Positions 1-11,696 are shown, counted from the stretch's first letter. The stretch: DNA of 64,000 bases from Globodera rostochiensis (GCA_018350325.1 JAEVLN010000003.1:1783214-1847213); one strand, 5' to 3'. Translations and numbers: made by a program. Notes: generated by a model from the letters alone, not told the origin.

Positions 1-606
1 TTGGAAATATTTTTCGAACACCGAAACAAAGCAATTCCGCTTCAGATAGGATGCCTGCTCAATCAGTGCAGAAAAATTGTTAAGAATGTCTTCCACATCA
101 TAGACGAGAGACACGCTGTAGCCAGCTTCTGGGCTGTCTCGCAAGAACTTCCCATAAACTGATCGGAGGAGCTTAAGACAAAAAAAAAGCTGAAAAAAAG
201 CATTAAAAAAGTGCTCACATCATCAGCTCCGTGTTCCTGGAGTTCTTTGTAAAACTTCAATGAAATGCTCAGCTTAATTGTTTGATATTTTTCAGGTTCA
301 CCCCTATGTATTACCATGAGCTTTGATCTGTCTCCATCCGGGTTCGATGCATGGTATAAAATGCCATCAAAATCGGCAAAAACAACATCGACCAAATCAA
401 ATTTGTTACTAAATATGTATTGCATCTTGATTTTTTGTAACTTTTGTATAGGTTGTTTGCTTAATTTTAAGTTATATTTGCTTATCTTTATTCTATTACC
501 AGAAATAAAACAGATTTTGCTAGCAACCTTACTTTATTTGGGCATTGGAAAATTTCAGTTCCAACAGTTCCGCGATTATTCTGTTGTTTTGCTCGAGTAA
601 AATCAT
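1..606 (-). CDS. ARPC2: Arp2/3 complex subunit 2 (p34-Arc), 3' end cut by window edge
   Basis: Subunit of the seven-protein Arp2/3 complex, which nucleates branched actin filaments in the cytoplasm. Four exons fit in phase: 606-533 (start ATG 606-604, beginning [19 protein letters not shown]), 408-315 (containing [18 protein letters not shown]), 272-219 ([18 protein letters not shown]) and 171 to the edge ([10 protein letters not shown], then SVFEKYFQ). These blocks match the conserved N-terminal half of ARPC2 in order. The introns are short (123, 42 and 47 bases). Reading through the 42-base intron stays open and would insert extra residues between SKLM and LSIS; splicing restores the family pattern. 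The remaining C-terminal part lies to the left of base 1. Confidence 0.93.
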
Positions 607-756
607 TCTACTGTATAGTTATTTTAACCTTAAACTGAAAATTCAAATTATGCATGATAAATTGATCACTGATCAGAAAAAATGGTATGAGTAAACAACC
701 CAACGAGGACGGCTTAAAAAAGAAGCGAATTTATGTATAGGTACCTTGCGAAACGG

Positions 757-950
757 GCCAACTCCATCCCGCCAACTCAACCAACTCCGTCCCAGCCAAC
801 TCCGTCTCGAGCCAACTCCGTCCCGGCCAACTCCGTCCCGGCCAACTCCGTCCCGGCCAACTCCGTCCCGAGCCAACTCCGTCCCGAGCCAACTCCGTCC
901 CGAGCCAACTCCGTCCCGAGCCAACTCCGTCCCGGCCAACTCCGTCCCAG
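757..950. repeat. Minisatellite, unit about 15-16 bases (CCAACTCCGTCCCGG)
   Basis: About a dozen near-identical copies of a C-rich unit CCAACTCCGTCCCG followed by G or AG. Length variants of 15 and 16 bases alternate, so reading frames drift and the open frames through it are not credible genes. The same unit returns in inverted orientation 167 bases further on. Confidence 0.9.
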
Positions 951-1116
951 CTACAAATTTTAGATTCAAAAGAGTGATACTCAAATTTTTCAAATTCGGG
1001 CAATTACCGAATGAACACTTGAATTTATTTATTTTGTTTACAATTACTTCATTTGTTTAACTTTGAAAACATCTTGTGAAAATTTTTGTTTTTCTGAGGA
1101 GTTACTTTTTTGTAAC

Positions 1117-1208
1117 TGGGACGGAGTTGGGACGGGACGGAGTTGGCTCGGGACGGAGTTGGCTCGGGACGGAGTTGGCTCGGGACGGAGTTGGCGGGAC
1201 GGAGTTGA
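1117..1208. repeat. Minisatellite, inverted copy of the 757-950 array
   Basis: Five to six copies of GGACGGAGTTGGCTCG, the reverse complement of the unit at 757-950. The two arrays face each other across unique, AT-rich DNA (951-1116), so the strands could form a large stem. Confidence 0.85.
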
Positions 1209-2523
1209 CCCCTACTCGTAATTGAATTTGTACATACAACAACAAACCTTTGGCGTTCAGTCTACCGGTACTTATTTAAATGCTTTATCCAGGGTTCGAC
1301 TAAAGAACGGCGGGAACGGGATTCCCGTGGGAAAAGTACGACCCGGTCCCGTTCCCGTATTTTTTTGCCTTACAAATTAGCGGGAGTTGTACGAGAACGG
1401 AAAATACACGGGATTCTATTCGGGATTCTCGTTCCGTTAAATTTGAAAACCCCGTACCCGTTTGACCCCAAAATTTTAAAAGCACCAGCAACATCGTTAA
1501 AAAATCCTAATTTGATGTACCTAAATCCGCAATACCGGAGGCATTTGTGTTCTTCACCTTTACCCCACTTTTATTTGCGCATAACAAAAGTTCCTTCATT
1601 TCCTCGAATTGACTGCAACCAAATCTCGAAGTGGTCGGACAAACTTATTTTCATGGAGGAGGAAAACGAATATCGCTGTACATTTATGGCCAATTCCTTT
1701 TCATAGCTGTTTCGACATGCTATGATTTTCAAACAGCATTCTGTGATACTTTCAACGGCTAACCGTTCGTTTATACATATTTTTCGCTTTTTGGTGAACA
1801 AAAACAAGTCAGTCGAGACGACCTGACGATGAAAACAGAAAACAGGGCCGCTGGGTGTTGTTGATGATGAGTGTGGAGCGGGCATAGGCATGCCCATCGC
1901 TCCACCCCACCTCTCTCACCCTCACCCTCACCATTTCGCCTGTTTTTCGACGTTCGTTTTTCTCTTTTCCTTCTTTCATCGTTGTCCATCCCACCCATTC
2001 GGCTGTGTGTTTTGTTCCCTCACGCGGCGGAGTCCCAGCCTCCTTTGCTAAAAGGAACAAGAATCTTTCGAACGGACGGACGGATTGGGCGAGGCTGAGC
2101 GGGTTGGCTGGCGGATTTCTGCTCTCTCCAACTCTTCGGCCTTTGCTGCTGGACGGCTTCTGCCCTTTTCCACCAGCAGAGGGATGGCTGAAGAAATTTG
2201 TTTTCATCCATCGTCCGTGGTTCGTTCCCTTTCCGCTCCTTTCTTTTACATCTCTGATGAATAAATGGGATAGGAATGTGAAAACATTTACAAAAACACC
2301 CCCCCCCCCTCCCCCCTCCTCCTAAAAGTCTTGTGTCGACGTTCGTCTCGCGAGAACGTTTCTTTTAATATTCTTACACTCTGGTGTTTTGTCTGTCAAT
2401 CCACTTGTTTTTGCCTCCCTGCTCGTCAATGTTTCGTAATATCTAAATCTTTCATTTGCTTTTTTATATAACATACCTATGTACAGTAATGTATTAGCAA
2501 TTTAATGCCAGAAAGCATTCTCT
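1209..2523. other. Intergenic DNA, no gene recognised
   Basis: A stretch of GGGAACGGG / CCCGTTCCC-type imperfect inverted motifs at about 1300-1450 looks like the remains of a small repeat. The rest holds open frames in all directions with no recognisable domain, and a C-run at 2300-2320. It probably contains the promoter of the MADF gene that follows. Confidence 0.4.
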
Positions 2524-4670
2524 ATGGCCAATTCAATTTTACAAGCCTTTGCGATTGAACATCAGAAACATTTACAAATTCAACAACAACAACAACTGGA
2601 AGATGATAGCGAATTCGGAGGGCAGCATAGAAAGCGAAAAACGAGTTGTCGGACGGGTGTTGCTTTAAGCACAGAACAGAAAATGCGATTGATAGGTAAG
2701 TGAACGGGAATATGGCAGTAAAAGGCTCACAACGTGCAGAAAAACGTCTAGCATTTTTTGGTTTTGGTATAAACATTTTAACTAAAGAATTCGATTTCAA
2801 ATTTTTGTTTTGGAAGGGAGGGTTATGTTTTTGCTTACGGTTCGGCACATCTTTGGTTACCATTTAATACCTGTAAGAAAATACCCTGTTTATTTTAAAT
2901 GTTTCGTTTTGGTTGACAAGGGAAAACCACAATTGTTTTGAGGAGAGTCATATTGTGTAGATGAACATTTGTAGAAATAAACAAACGAAAAAAGTTAACA
3001 TTGCAAAAATAGGGAAAACAAAACACAAACCGAACAAACTTAAATGTCTGCACAAGCTTTGCATTCACCACTGCCCTTTTTTGTCTAATAAAATGAAACG
3101 GCAGTCCCCCCTCTGTACGCCCCTGTCATGAGCAGAGCTTTAAAGATTACATCCACGAAAGGCCACAAATTTGGGACTGCACTATTGATGGCTTTCGCAG
3201 CAACCAATCGCGTCAGTCTGCCTTCAATGAGGTCGCTACGCTCCTTTCGGATGCAAATGAGACATTTTCGAGTAGGGAAAGTCGGGCTTTTGTTCAAAAT
3301 ATGCTTCTGATTTTAGGGATACAAATCCAAGAAGAATGGGGCAAACTTCGCTACTGTTTTACACGTATTATGAAGAAACTATTGGAGGAGGGAGGTGGCC
3401 AAGTGGACGAGGCGCAGATGATTGCTATTTCGTGGCCTTATTGGAAACGAATGGAATTTCTGCTGTCGGGCGTTCGGGCACAACTCCATCAAACGGCATC
3501 CACAGAAAGCGAAAGTGGCGCCCAAGAGCAAGGGTAAGCGAACTATTAAAATATAAGCCATTCTGAGAATAGTTTTTATTAATCATCCGAATTACTAAAA
3601 GATTTTTATCCTCTCCCTTCGATTTATATTGGATGATTTAATTAACAGCTCGCCCGGGAAGGAGTCAAATGCGTCCACAACGATAATGTCAAAAGCACGT
3701 AGAAAACGCAGTGTTCGGAAGAACAGCATTGTAACTGATGCGCAAGAGTGGGTTCTAACTAAGTTTGTGTTATTCGGTCACTTTGAACTTTTAGACCGCC
3801 ACAGAATAATGCCACTGCCCAGTCGACCACTTCGCCGCAACAATTATCGACTCAAGACTTTTTGATGGCGAATTTTGCTGCGCTGAACAGCTCGCAGAAT
3901 TTGCTTGGCCAATTTCAACAACAACAGAAAATATTGCAGAACTGTCGTGCGCCGTCCACCATTCAGCGTCAAAAATCGATGGATGGTGATTTTGAGCGAG
4001 AAAAGAACTATGAAGTCAGACCTCTACTAAGTGGAGTCGGGTCCATGTCGACTGCCGAGCTGGTCACTGCATTGGGCGCTATCAAGGCCCAAACTAACGG
4101 CACTGGCAAAGGTAGAAAAGACTGTATTCGGCATTTTGCCTGGGATCCAATTAGAGCGGGCTGTGGGACGAGGCGGTTTCAGGTCTTTTCGAATTAAGTG
4201 AATTCTGACACGGATAATTACAAACGAGACAATGAATTTACCGCCTATTCGCCGCCTCGACTGAGCAACTCCATCCTCTCGACTTCGATGATTGAGCAGC
4301 ATCAACCTTCGGCCTCCGGAGATTTGACCAACGGCTGGAGACATTCTTCGGAGGCGCGGAGGGATAGCAGTGAACCGGACGGAGAAAGTGGCTCGGAAAT
4401 TGCCGAATCATTTGGTTAGTCGACTGACATTAGGCTCAAAATTCCGTGTAAATACCCGGTGACCGATTCCGGTTTACTGGTCATGTGCAACCCTAGTCAC
4501 AGTAATTGAAAGACATTTAACGATGGATTTAAGGTCGTTGCATTGTTCAGCAATTGCAAACGGTTGCGAGAAAAAGTCCCATGCTCGGAGTGCAAATGCG
4601 TCGGGAACTGATGGATGTGTGCTTCAAATACGAAATGCAAGCTTGTGTCATTGAAAGTGGGCATGGCTGA
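2524..4670 (+). CDS. MADF-BESS domain transcriptional regulator 1
   Basis: Predicted nuclear DNA-binding regulator. Six exons join in phase: 2524-2695, 3146-3533, 3649-3747, 3795-4111, 4199-4414 and 4534-4670, giving 442 residues. The MADF domain (Myb/SANT-like) starts near residue 50: LSTEQKMRLIDYIHERPQIW, with the typical ERPxIWD core, continues through SRQSAFNEVATLL and ends near ISWPYWKRM. A basic patch (KARRKRSVRKNS), a Q/N/S-rich middle (QFQQQQK) and an acidic S-rich segment follow. The last exon (CIVQQLQTVARKSPMLGVQM, then RRELMDVC) resembles a BESS protein-interaction motif, as in many insect and nematode MADF proteins. The start is the first ATG after an in-frame stop. A second gene of the same design lies at 13859-15598. 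Target genes cannot be inferred. Confidence 0.8.
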
Positions 4671-5356
4671 CGACATAATGATTCCCCTTCTTCTGTAATC
4701 TCAAAGACTGTTTTATTGTTGTCAGGGATATTTCCTCTACCTAATATTCTCTCCTTTTCAAGCGTATTATAAGCCAGGGATGTAACCAGGGAATCACCCT
4801 TTTTATGGGTGGAAAATAATTGTCAAAATTCTTTTGTTTTTTCTAAAAGGACCATTGCGTTCGGAATACTGGCTACGCTCTTGTTTATACACATTAATGT
4901 TAGCCAAAGCTTAACACATCAAGTCCAAAACCCCACGTACCAAAGAGAACATTTTGACTTTCGTTGCATTAAAGTCATATTTAGAGAAAAATAAAGTTTA
5001 TTTATATAAGCTGATGTAATATTACATTCCAAGGAAAGCAGCACTTTCTTGAGATGTTTGCATCTTTAAAATCGTTGATCATTGCCAAATTTCCGCGCAG
5101 AAATTGGTGCTTCCGTAGCGGCATATCTGCGAACCGATTTACTAAAAGCAGGAGATAAAGGGTTTTATGGGTGCCCGACGCAGTGAAGGGTAGACCCGAA
5201 CCCACATTTTTCAACCGAAACGTTGCGTATTTATGATTTGGCACTAATTCTGTTTTTCCGGGACCTAAAGAAATTTGCCATTTTTGCGAGCATCATTAAG
5301 TTGCTTTAAGAACATTTTTAGTGAAATTTTAAGAATGAAAAGCTTAGTAAGTGTCG
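4671..5356. other. Intergenic DNA, no gene recognised
   Basis: Short open frames only. The plus-strand frame at 4809-4994 has a hydrophobic N-terminal stretch but no splice support or family resemblance. I see no RNA gene. Confidence 0.35.
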
Positions 5357-6791
5357 TCATCGACCGCCCCTTGCACGCAGATAAGTAAACGAAGAGTCCA
5401 ACTTGTTTTTGTTGTCCTTTGTTTCAACACTCTTGGTGTTGCCTGCGGAGTTGGCTGCACTGTTGTTGTTCGGTTCCCAAAGCGTTTTCTCTAAACTTGC
5501 TGTGTCTATTACTTATGCCTTGCTTTCTAATTTACTAGCCATCCTAAAACCAATGCCGGACACTCACCACAGCCGTTATTTGTTGCGGTTCCCCCTCTGT
5601 CCAGCCTCCTCAACTCGTCCTCCGCATATTTGGCCTGTTTTTCAGCAATGGCACATTTTGTGTTGGTCGCGTCCAACTCCCGTTTAAGTTCCTGCACGCA
5701 CCCAACCGTCTCCTTCAACTTCAGCTCCAACTCAACAATCCGCGCCTCTTTCCGCTCCAACGCTTCCCTGCCCTTGTTCAAGTCCTCTTCGTTAAGTTCG
5801 TATCGTCTTCTGCAATTGTCCGCCTAAAGTGATTATTTTTGGTAGTCCATAAAAGTTCTTTTATTGAACTTTCTCTTGCAGTTTGTCCAGCCGCTGTTTG
5901 AGTTTGCAAATTTCGCTATTTTTGTGCTGCAAGCTATCCCGCAGTTGCTCATTCTCCGCGTTGGTTTCCTGCAGTTGCTCCTGGCAGTTCGTTATCTCCG
6001 CATCGTCCTGATCAGCCTGGTTGTTGAAAGTAAAACACTTCCTCAAAAACAACAAAATACGTCATGCACTAGCTTCGCATTGTCTAGCTTCAGCTGGTTT
6101 CGCTCGATGATCAGCTTCTGAAATAAAACATCTGCACATAAATCCCCTCAATTTTGAATTGCCTTAAGATCATCTTCCATTTGGTCCAAATCCCTGTACA
6201 GCCTTTTGTTCTCTAATTCGGCCTCCCTGATTTGTTTGTTCAGTTCCTCCTCGCAATGGCGTTTTTCATTCTGCGCGTTGGCTAAGTGTAATTCCTTTTC
6301 ATGAAGCAGTTTTTCAAGTGCAGCATCCTTCTCATTGCGAAGCTGCTCATACTCCTCAAAATTCAAATTATTGCTCACAACCAAGTTCAACTCATCAAAA
6401 ATCGACAAAAACAAACCGATTTCAGTCGCTCAACCTCCTTGACTAAATACTGTTTTCCTTCTTCCAAAGTCTTGTTTGTTTCTTCCAAGCGTCTGTTTTT
6501 GTCCCTTTCCTGCTGTTCCATCTGATGCCTGCCCGAAACGTCATGCTGTGCCAGATAAATGGAGAAATTAGTCTAACCAAAATAATGTTTAAATGCAAAA
6601 ACAACAGTCACTTGTTTTCTTTCCATTAATTTTTAAGAAATTACTAAATAATTGCTCGGGCATGGGATAAATTGCGTAGACGGTGGAGGAATTTGCGGCT
6701 GCACAAATGGATTTGCGCCTGTGTAAAGTGGGTGAGCGTAACCCGCACCACCGGGAGGGAGAGCTTGCCACACATACGGTTGCGGATTCAT
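5357..6791 (-). CDS. Coiled-coil protein with proline-rich N-terminus, function unknown
   Basis: Not recognised by name. Seven exons fit in phase (6791-6645, 6545-6417, 6354-6163, 6117-6070, 6016-5870, 5823-5568, 5490-5357), giving 350 residues. Residues 1-49 are rich in P, Y and G (MNPQPYVWQALPPGG). Residues about 50-290 are almost pure heptad-type coiled coil (EYEQLRNEKDAALEKLLHEK, ENEQLRDSLQHKNSEICKLK, ARIVELELKLKETV), and the C-terminus is polar, ending RARGGR. It is probably a dimeric scaffold or tether. The intron after MEDDLK (6162-6118) begins with GC rather than GT; the alternative is a stop after LKAIQN. A TTTTAG acceptor lies about 12 bases before the ATG, consistent with spliced-leader addition. 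A myosin-tail or golgin fragment cannot be excluded, but there is no motor or GRIP signature. Confidence 0.7.
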
Positions 6792-7004
6792 TCCGTTGAC
6801 TTTCACTAAAACTGTTAATATTTTCACTGGTTTTGGGTAAACAATATTGGCTCAACGTCCATTAATTCTGCTTGACCCTGGGAGATCAAAAATCGACCAA
6901 AGGATCAACATTAACCTAAAAAGTGTTTTGTCGTACTCATTTTTGAAAACTATTTTCCCGCCATATTGGTGTTTTAAAGTCGAAAATGTGATCTATGGGG
7001 GTAT

Positions 7005-7125
7005 TCGGGTCCGACGACGCGTATGGACCAGGAATGGTCGGAATTCCGATTTCCGACTTTTTTGGGGTCGGAATTCCGATTTCCGAAATTTTTGAGGTCG
7101 TCAGCTCCCATCCCTGGTATGGACA
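7005..7125. repeat. Two direct copies of an EcoRI-like palindromic motif in a dispersed repeat
   Basis: GGTCGGAATTCCGATTTCCGA occurs twice about 30 bases apart. Each copy contains the palindrome TCGGAATTCCGA, and the motif is flanked by GACGAC / GTCGTC ends. It looks like a small non-autonomous repeat in the promoter region of the next gene. Confidence 0.5.
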
Positions 7126-7284
7126 AAGAATTCTTGAATTTAGACATTGATGAGTGAACCATATCAGTATTTCGCTTAAATTTTTATTCTAATTTGTTTA
7201 TTTGTATTTTTCAGTCAATTAAACCATTTTTGGGTCCGGACTCCGGAATAGACAAACACACTGTGATTATCTAGGCGTTATTAC

Positions 7285-8270
7285 ATGGCTCGACACAGAC
7301 GTTATCCGCTAAAGAAGTCAGCACAATATAAAGATTCTACCAAAAAAGATGAGAATTTGCCTGTTGAAATTGAGGTGGCCCCTCTCCCAGCACCAATGGA
7401 CGGGAGAAGCAGGTTGTCGTGTTTAATTTTGAATGTTACAGTCAGGCACATCTTCCAAATGCACGATTTTCGGGGGGTTTTCCGTTTTGAATTTTTGACT
7501 CTGGTTACACTATTTAAGGAAGATGAACAAGACTCCCCCGGCTTCGATGGTCGATGATCAGCCGGTTACCTGGAAAGTGCGTAAATTAAGGCAATTGGCG
7601 GAAGAAGCTGCACAACAACAAAATACAACACGGAAAAGAAACAAAAAAACAAAAAACAGGCTTTTGGGTATGTGCCCGGAAATCCCTTACCCGTAAAAAT
7701 CATTACCGGACCCGGCCCTTACCCGTGCTCTAGTATTCATAATTAAATATATGCAGCTGGATTTAAATGTGTTCAAATTTTTTTAGAAGAAACGCTGAAA
7801 TTGGGGTATTGTCACAGACCTTGGGAAAGCGCAACGGCTTTGGTCTTTCGTATTCAGCGAGATCAGGACAAAGCGTTAAACGATGAGCTATTAAAGGTAC
7901 AAAATCTAATTATTATTTTTTTTATTTATTTTGTTTTAAGGCCCGTTTTGGAAAAGCGGGAAGAGACGTTAAGGAAATTGCGGAAGAGTACAAAATGATG
8001 GACGAGAAGGCCAAACAGAGAAAGTTACTGAAACTGGCGCGCAAGGAGAAGCAAATGAAAGAGTTGCAGAAGGACAAAACGTTCAGAGAAAGGAGCCACC
8101 GGAACGAACCAATTATTGAAGATGATGGGACGAAAGGATACGTGGAAGGGGACGAGATTGGGAGGGAGGGGGAAAAGGCCGGAGAAGAGGAAGAACAGCG
8201 GCGAGGCGGGGCCTGGAGGAACCGGACAAAGGTGGGAGCCAAGTGGGCACAGCCAAAGCCATGGGGGTAG
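7285..8270 (+). CDS. Small lysine/arginine-rich protein, weakly CCDC137-like
   Basis: Four exons join in phase (7285-7412, 7519-7667, 7787-7896, 7941-8270), giving 238 residues. The N-terminus is basic (MARHRRYPLKKSAQYKD). The middle has a nuclear-type basic cluster (TTRKRNKKTKNRLL). The second half is a charged coiled coil (KMMDEKAKQRKLLKLARKEK, KQMKELQKDKTF) ending in a glycine/glutamate-rich tail and WAQPKPWG. The overall plan, with a short HRPWESATALVFRI block before a basic coiled coil, recalls the nucleolar CCDC137 family, but the resemblance is weak and I would not transfer the name. Pervasive K/R content suggests a nuclear or nucleolar RNA-associated role (inference). It ends 240 bases before a possible minus-strand exon. 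Confidence 0.65.
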
Positions 8271-8511
8271 GCTCGACACCCCGAAGAATCGACTTCCCCC
8301 CCCCCTGCCGAAAGTTTTTTCTAGACGGCCCTGCATGAGGGAGCCTTCAATAGTGAATTATTTTTTAGCCGACCACAGAGAAAGAAAGAATGCAATTGGG
8401 AAAAGCGGATAAAACGCACAATGGGCAAAGGAAAGAACAGAAACAGCCAGCAAAGGAGCTGATTTTGAACGCACGGGGTGCGGTTTAATTTTTCCATTGC
8501 TTTGCTCACTT

Positions 8512-8800
8512 TTAAAAAAAATATATATTAAAGAAGTCATTCCCTTCGGCGCTCGAGTTGATGCGCCGCCGACGTTTAACAGCGATTTGTTTCGAAAAAT
8601 TCGACCACTTCACGCGGGGGTATGTGAATTTGCCATTGATTTCCTCCCAAAGATTCACGCTTTGCGCATTTAGGCGGGCAAAAAAGAATTGTTGTTGAAG
8701 CAGTTGCTGCGCTTTGACAATAATAATAATAATAGAAACGTATCGAAGTGATAAACATACCAATTCGCCCGGAAATGGAATTTATTTTGCAACGACAATT
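8512..8800 (-). CDS. Possible terminal exon(s) of an unrecognised minus-strand gene
   Basis: A minus-strand open segment of about 67 codons ends at 8512. It contains FFFARLNAQSVNLWEEINGK and a basic block VKRRRRINSS. It starts at an acceptor-like GTCAAAG near 8718, with a possible upstream mini-exon ending at a GTATG donor near 8763. No start codon or family could be assigned. It lies between the end of the basic-protein gene and the 3' end of the bacterial-like gene and could belong to a separate short transcript. Confidence 0.3.
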
Positions 8801-8880
8801 ATTCTATGAAAACAACGTGGTTATAAACCGTCTTTAATTATTCTCGTGCTTTTAAAGCTTCACTTATTTTTGACTCGACC

Positions 8881-10670
8881 CTAATTTTCCCCTATCGGGA
8901 ACACTTTTTTCAGTGCCGTTGTCCAAGTCTTCCAATCGTTGTACAGCTCGCTCTTCTGCTCAACGTGGATGAATCTTCCTTTAACGTCCTTAAACGAACT
9001 TTTTTAACAATTCGGCCAGAATATTTAATGTAAATGGGCTAAGAGCTTTTGGATTAAGTCTCTGCGTTTCTGGTGAGTGTTGCGCCCGTTCCCTTCCTAA
9101 TCACTTTTGTTTGTGCCGCTGTATTGCATTCCCTTCCAATTGGTACTCCGTTAATCATTCGGCCAAAAATGTTTTTGCTTGCCACCAGACGACATTTCGG
9201 CTCGGTGTCCGGTGTAGTTACTGCGCTTTCGCCGAGAAGACCGTTGACGGTGTTCACCAACTGAACTGACCATTTATTCCTCTTATTTAACTAATTCGAA
9301 TGCAGGCGGCAGACTCTGTTCAAGGCGGCGCCCGGCTTTGCATAGATTGGGTGGCCTTTGCTTGCACCGGCACTTACAAATGCGCTGGCGCCGTCGCTTA
9401 GATCAACATTGATTGATGTGTAATCATTGGTTTTTAGCAGGGGATAGAATAGAGAAAGCGGCTAATTTTGTTAGACTAAAAAATCCCCGTGGAAATTACA
9501 CACACCAGCTGGTTTGGGCCATTCCATGCCATTGCACAAAAGTGCCCTCTCCCTTATCGGCTTCAAACAGTGCCGTGCACATTGTGTGGAACATCGTCTG
9601 GTCATTGTGCGCTCCGTCCGCCACCGTAAAATGGGGCTGACAGGACGAGCTGACTTTCCTCAAAATTTGCATTCGATTATTTGGCCTCATTTAAAGGCGG
9701 CTGACACTTTATAACACATCCAATACCTAATAAGGAATCAAGGATGTTCGAGAAGATTCAAAATTTCACGAGAACGAGAATTGACCTCAAGGCTTTACCC
9801 CCCGAGATCCCCCAAAACGCGCGAGTTTCCCGAGCCAAGACTCGAACATTCCCAATGCTTACCCACAAACTGCAAAACGATTCGCACCTGCGATTACCAG
9901 CGAGCGGGACGATGTGCGTTCAAAGAGTGAAGCCGATTGATTGCAAACATTGCCTAAAACAACATTAAAAACAAATCAATTAGTTGAAGAGATGTTTTGT
10001 TTTAGTAATTGGCACAAAAAACGAAAACTGTAAGACCGTCCGATTCAAAGTGCGGGGCGGAGTGGTGAAGGTGCGGTCTCAAAGAGTGGGCTGGGGCTGT
10101 GAGAACGGTGTAGCCCCAGAAACGGGCAAATCTTCGGAATTGGACGGGTGGGAAATGTTCGTGTATGACGCAAAAGAGATCCTTAAGGTTCGGAGTTTAA
10201 TTTGCCAAAGAAAGGCATTGAACAAATTACACCAATAAAGCTGAGCTGCACAGATTTGGCCAGGATGGGGACGAAGCGCTGGAGAAAGAGCGGGTCGGAT
10301 GAAATCGCTGAAAAGTCGTTGAGCCGAAAGAGGAAGTGAATGAGCTAAAAGAAAATCCGAATTATTGCTTCTTCACATCGGCGGGATAGAGCCCAGCAGA
10401 AGGCGCAGGTACTCCCTGAAAACCCCGCCCATTCTGCCGCACGACCTTTCGCATTTGCTGTCGCTCCGCTTTTGTGGGCAACGCCCTCTCCCACTCATTG
10501 AAATCCAAACTTTCTTCCGTGGCAAAAAACTGTTCGAAAAAGGCATTCATCGGCTGAATAATTGCCCCTGCCGATGGCAATGGCAACGGTGACGTTTTGT
10601 AAGTGAATCCATCGAATTTTTCGTTTATGAAGTTTGGAAATAAAAATCCGTCGTTCTCAAAATGGGCCAT
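8881..10670 (-). CDS. Protein resembling an unnamed bacterial-type predicted protein family; transfer candidate
   Basis: About eight exons join in phase between 10670 and the stop at 8883-8881. Landmarks in order: YPADLIHFLFRLNDFSAISS, RRFARFWGYTVLTAPAHSLR, PHLHHSAPHFESDGN, LFERTSSRSLVIAGANRF, VADGAHNDQTMFHTM, GTFVQWHGMAQ, NIFGRMINGVPIGRECNTAA, GRFIHVEQKSEL. From memory this order (PHP.AD, RSLxxAGAxR, DxAHxxxTMF, QxHG, GRxxNG, GrFiHiEQ) resembles uncharacterised bacterial proteins, where conserved His and Asp suggest a hydrolase; this is recollection, not a search. The frame stays open upstream of 10670 through a signal-peptide-like stretch (SIIITFCTVFVLFFFTLSDD) to a stop near 10784 without an ATG, so the true start is uncertain. 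The exon-intron structure argues that it is a nematode gene and not contamination. Confidence 0.55.
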
Positions 10671-10784
10671 CTTTATCAATGGCCGATTTTGTTGCAAGTC
10701 AGTCTTTTTAATGTCGTCAGAAAGAGTAAAGAAGAATAGGACGAAGACAGTGCAAAAAGTGATGATGATGGAAGCCAGGGTTAA

Positions 10785-11394
10785 TTATGCTATTTTGCAA
10801 AAAATTGAGTCAAAATTAGCCAAAATGACTACCGAATAAGCGGAGATAATCGAGTCTAATGGGGAAAAAGGGGAAGAAGGACAAAATTTGATGAAAAGCC
10901 TTAGCAATATGGGGGGGGGATTGGATTGCTTGCAACGGCGAGGGGATAATCGATTGGGAAGAATGGAGTGGCTATAAAGTTCATGATGAATAAAGTTGGG
11001 TTAAGAGCTTTTTGGAAGGCCTTTCGCAATTTATTGACTATGAATTACCGTACCGCATCAAATGGAAAACACGAGTAAGAGCGGCGTTTTCTGATCAATT
11101 AGTTTTAAGCAGCTTTGTTGTCTAAATATATTTAAAAATGGGTTGCTCAAATGTTCAGCTTCCCAAGCGATGGCTCAAAATGGTTAGGGCTTAAGGGCGT
11201 GTGTGGACATTTCGCCAAGTGGAAATGCTGAGTAAGCCAAGGATATTTGGCCGTACGACTTGGCCAAATGGCACCCGTCAACTGCTTTGACTTTGAATAG
11301 TCGTCGTATCCTTAAGGTGGGGGGGGGGGATAGGTTGGTCAACCATGGTCGGGGGCAGTTTGACGCCGACATTTTGAAACAATCTTGGCATCAT
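10785..11394. other. Intergenic DNA, no gene recognised
   Basis: Contains G-runs at about 10910 and 11320 and no coding signal I trust. Confidence 0.35.
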
Positions 11395-11690
11395 TCAAAA
11401 ACACTGTGTCTGCAGATCAGCGCCATAACGACCGGATCCAGTCCAACCGAAATAAGTCCTATTTTGCATGTTAAATAGATAGTTTCCCGCATTTGTCAGA
11501 ATTTGCGACGTCTTCATCTCCAAATCTTTGTCCTTCGATTGGTGACCGTTCGACCATTCAAACAAAGGCATCCAGAGATAAGCATCTCCCCAATGTCGTC
11601 GTCTGAGAATTGGGGGAGGGGGGGGGGGGGAATGGTTGACACGCCGACCGATCCATCCAAATCCATTCCAAGAACCTTCAAAAACTCCCA
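11395..11690 (-). CDS. Possible exon(s) of an unrecognised minus-strand gene
   Basis: Two overlapping minus-strand frames contain protein-like segments: SDDDIGEMLI/SGCL in one and DAYLWMPLFEWSNGHQSKDK then NAGNYLFNMQNRTYFGWTGS in the other. A frame switch near 11600 falls in a run of 12 G, so either an intron or a homopolymer length error could join them. There is no start, terminal exon or family assignment. Confidence 0.3.
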
Positions 11691-11696
11691 AATCGA

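Noticed and set aside
4809..4994. 61-codon open frame with a hydrophobic N-terminal stretch, a possible small secreted protein
   Set aside because: Only one weak feature (hydrophobic stretch), a polar N-terminus too long for a signal peptide, and no acceptor or poly-A context that decides for a gene.
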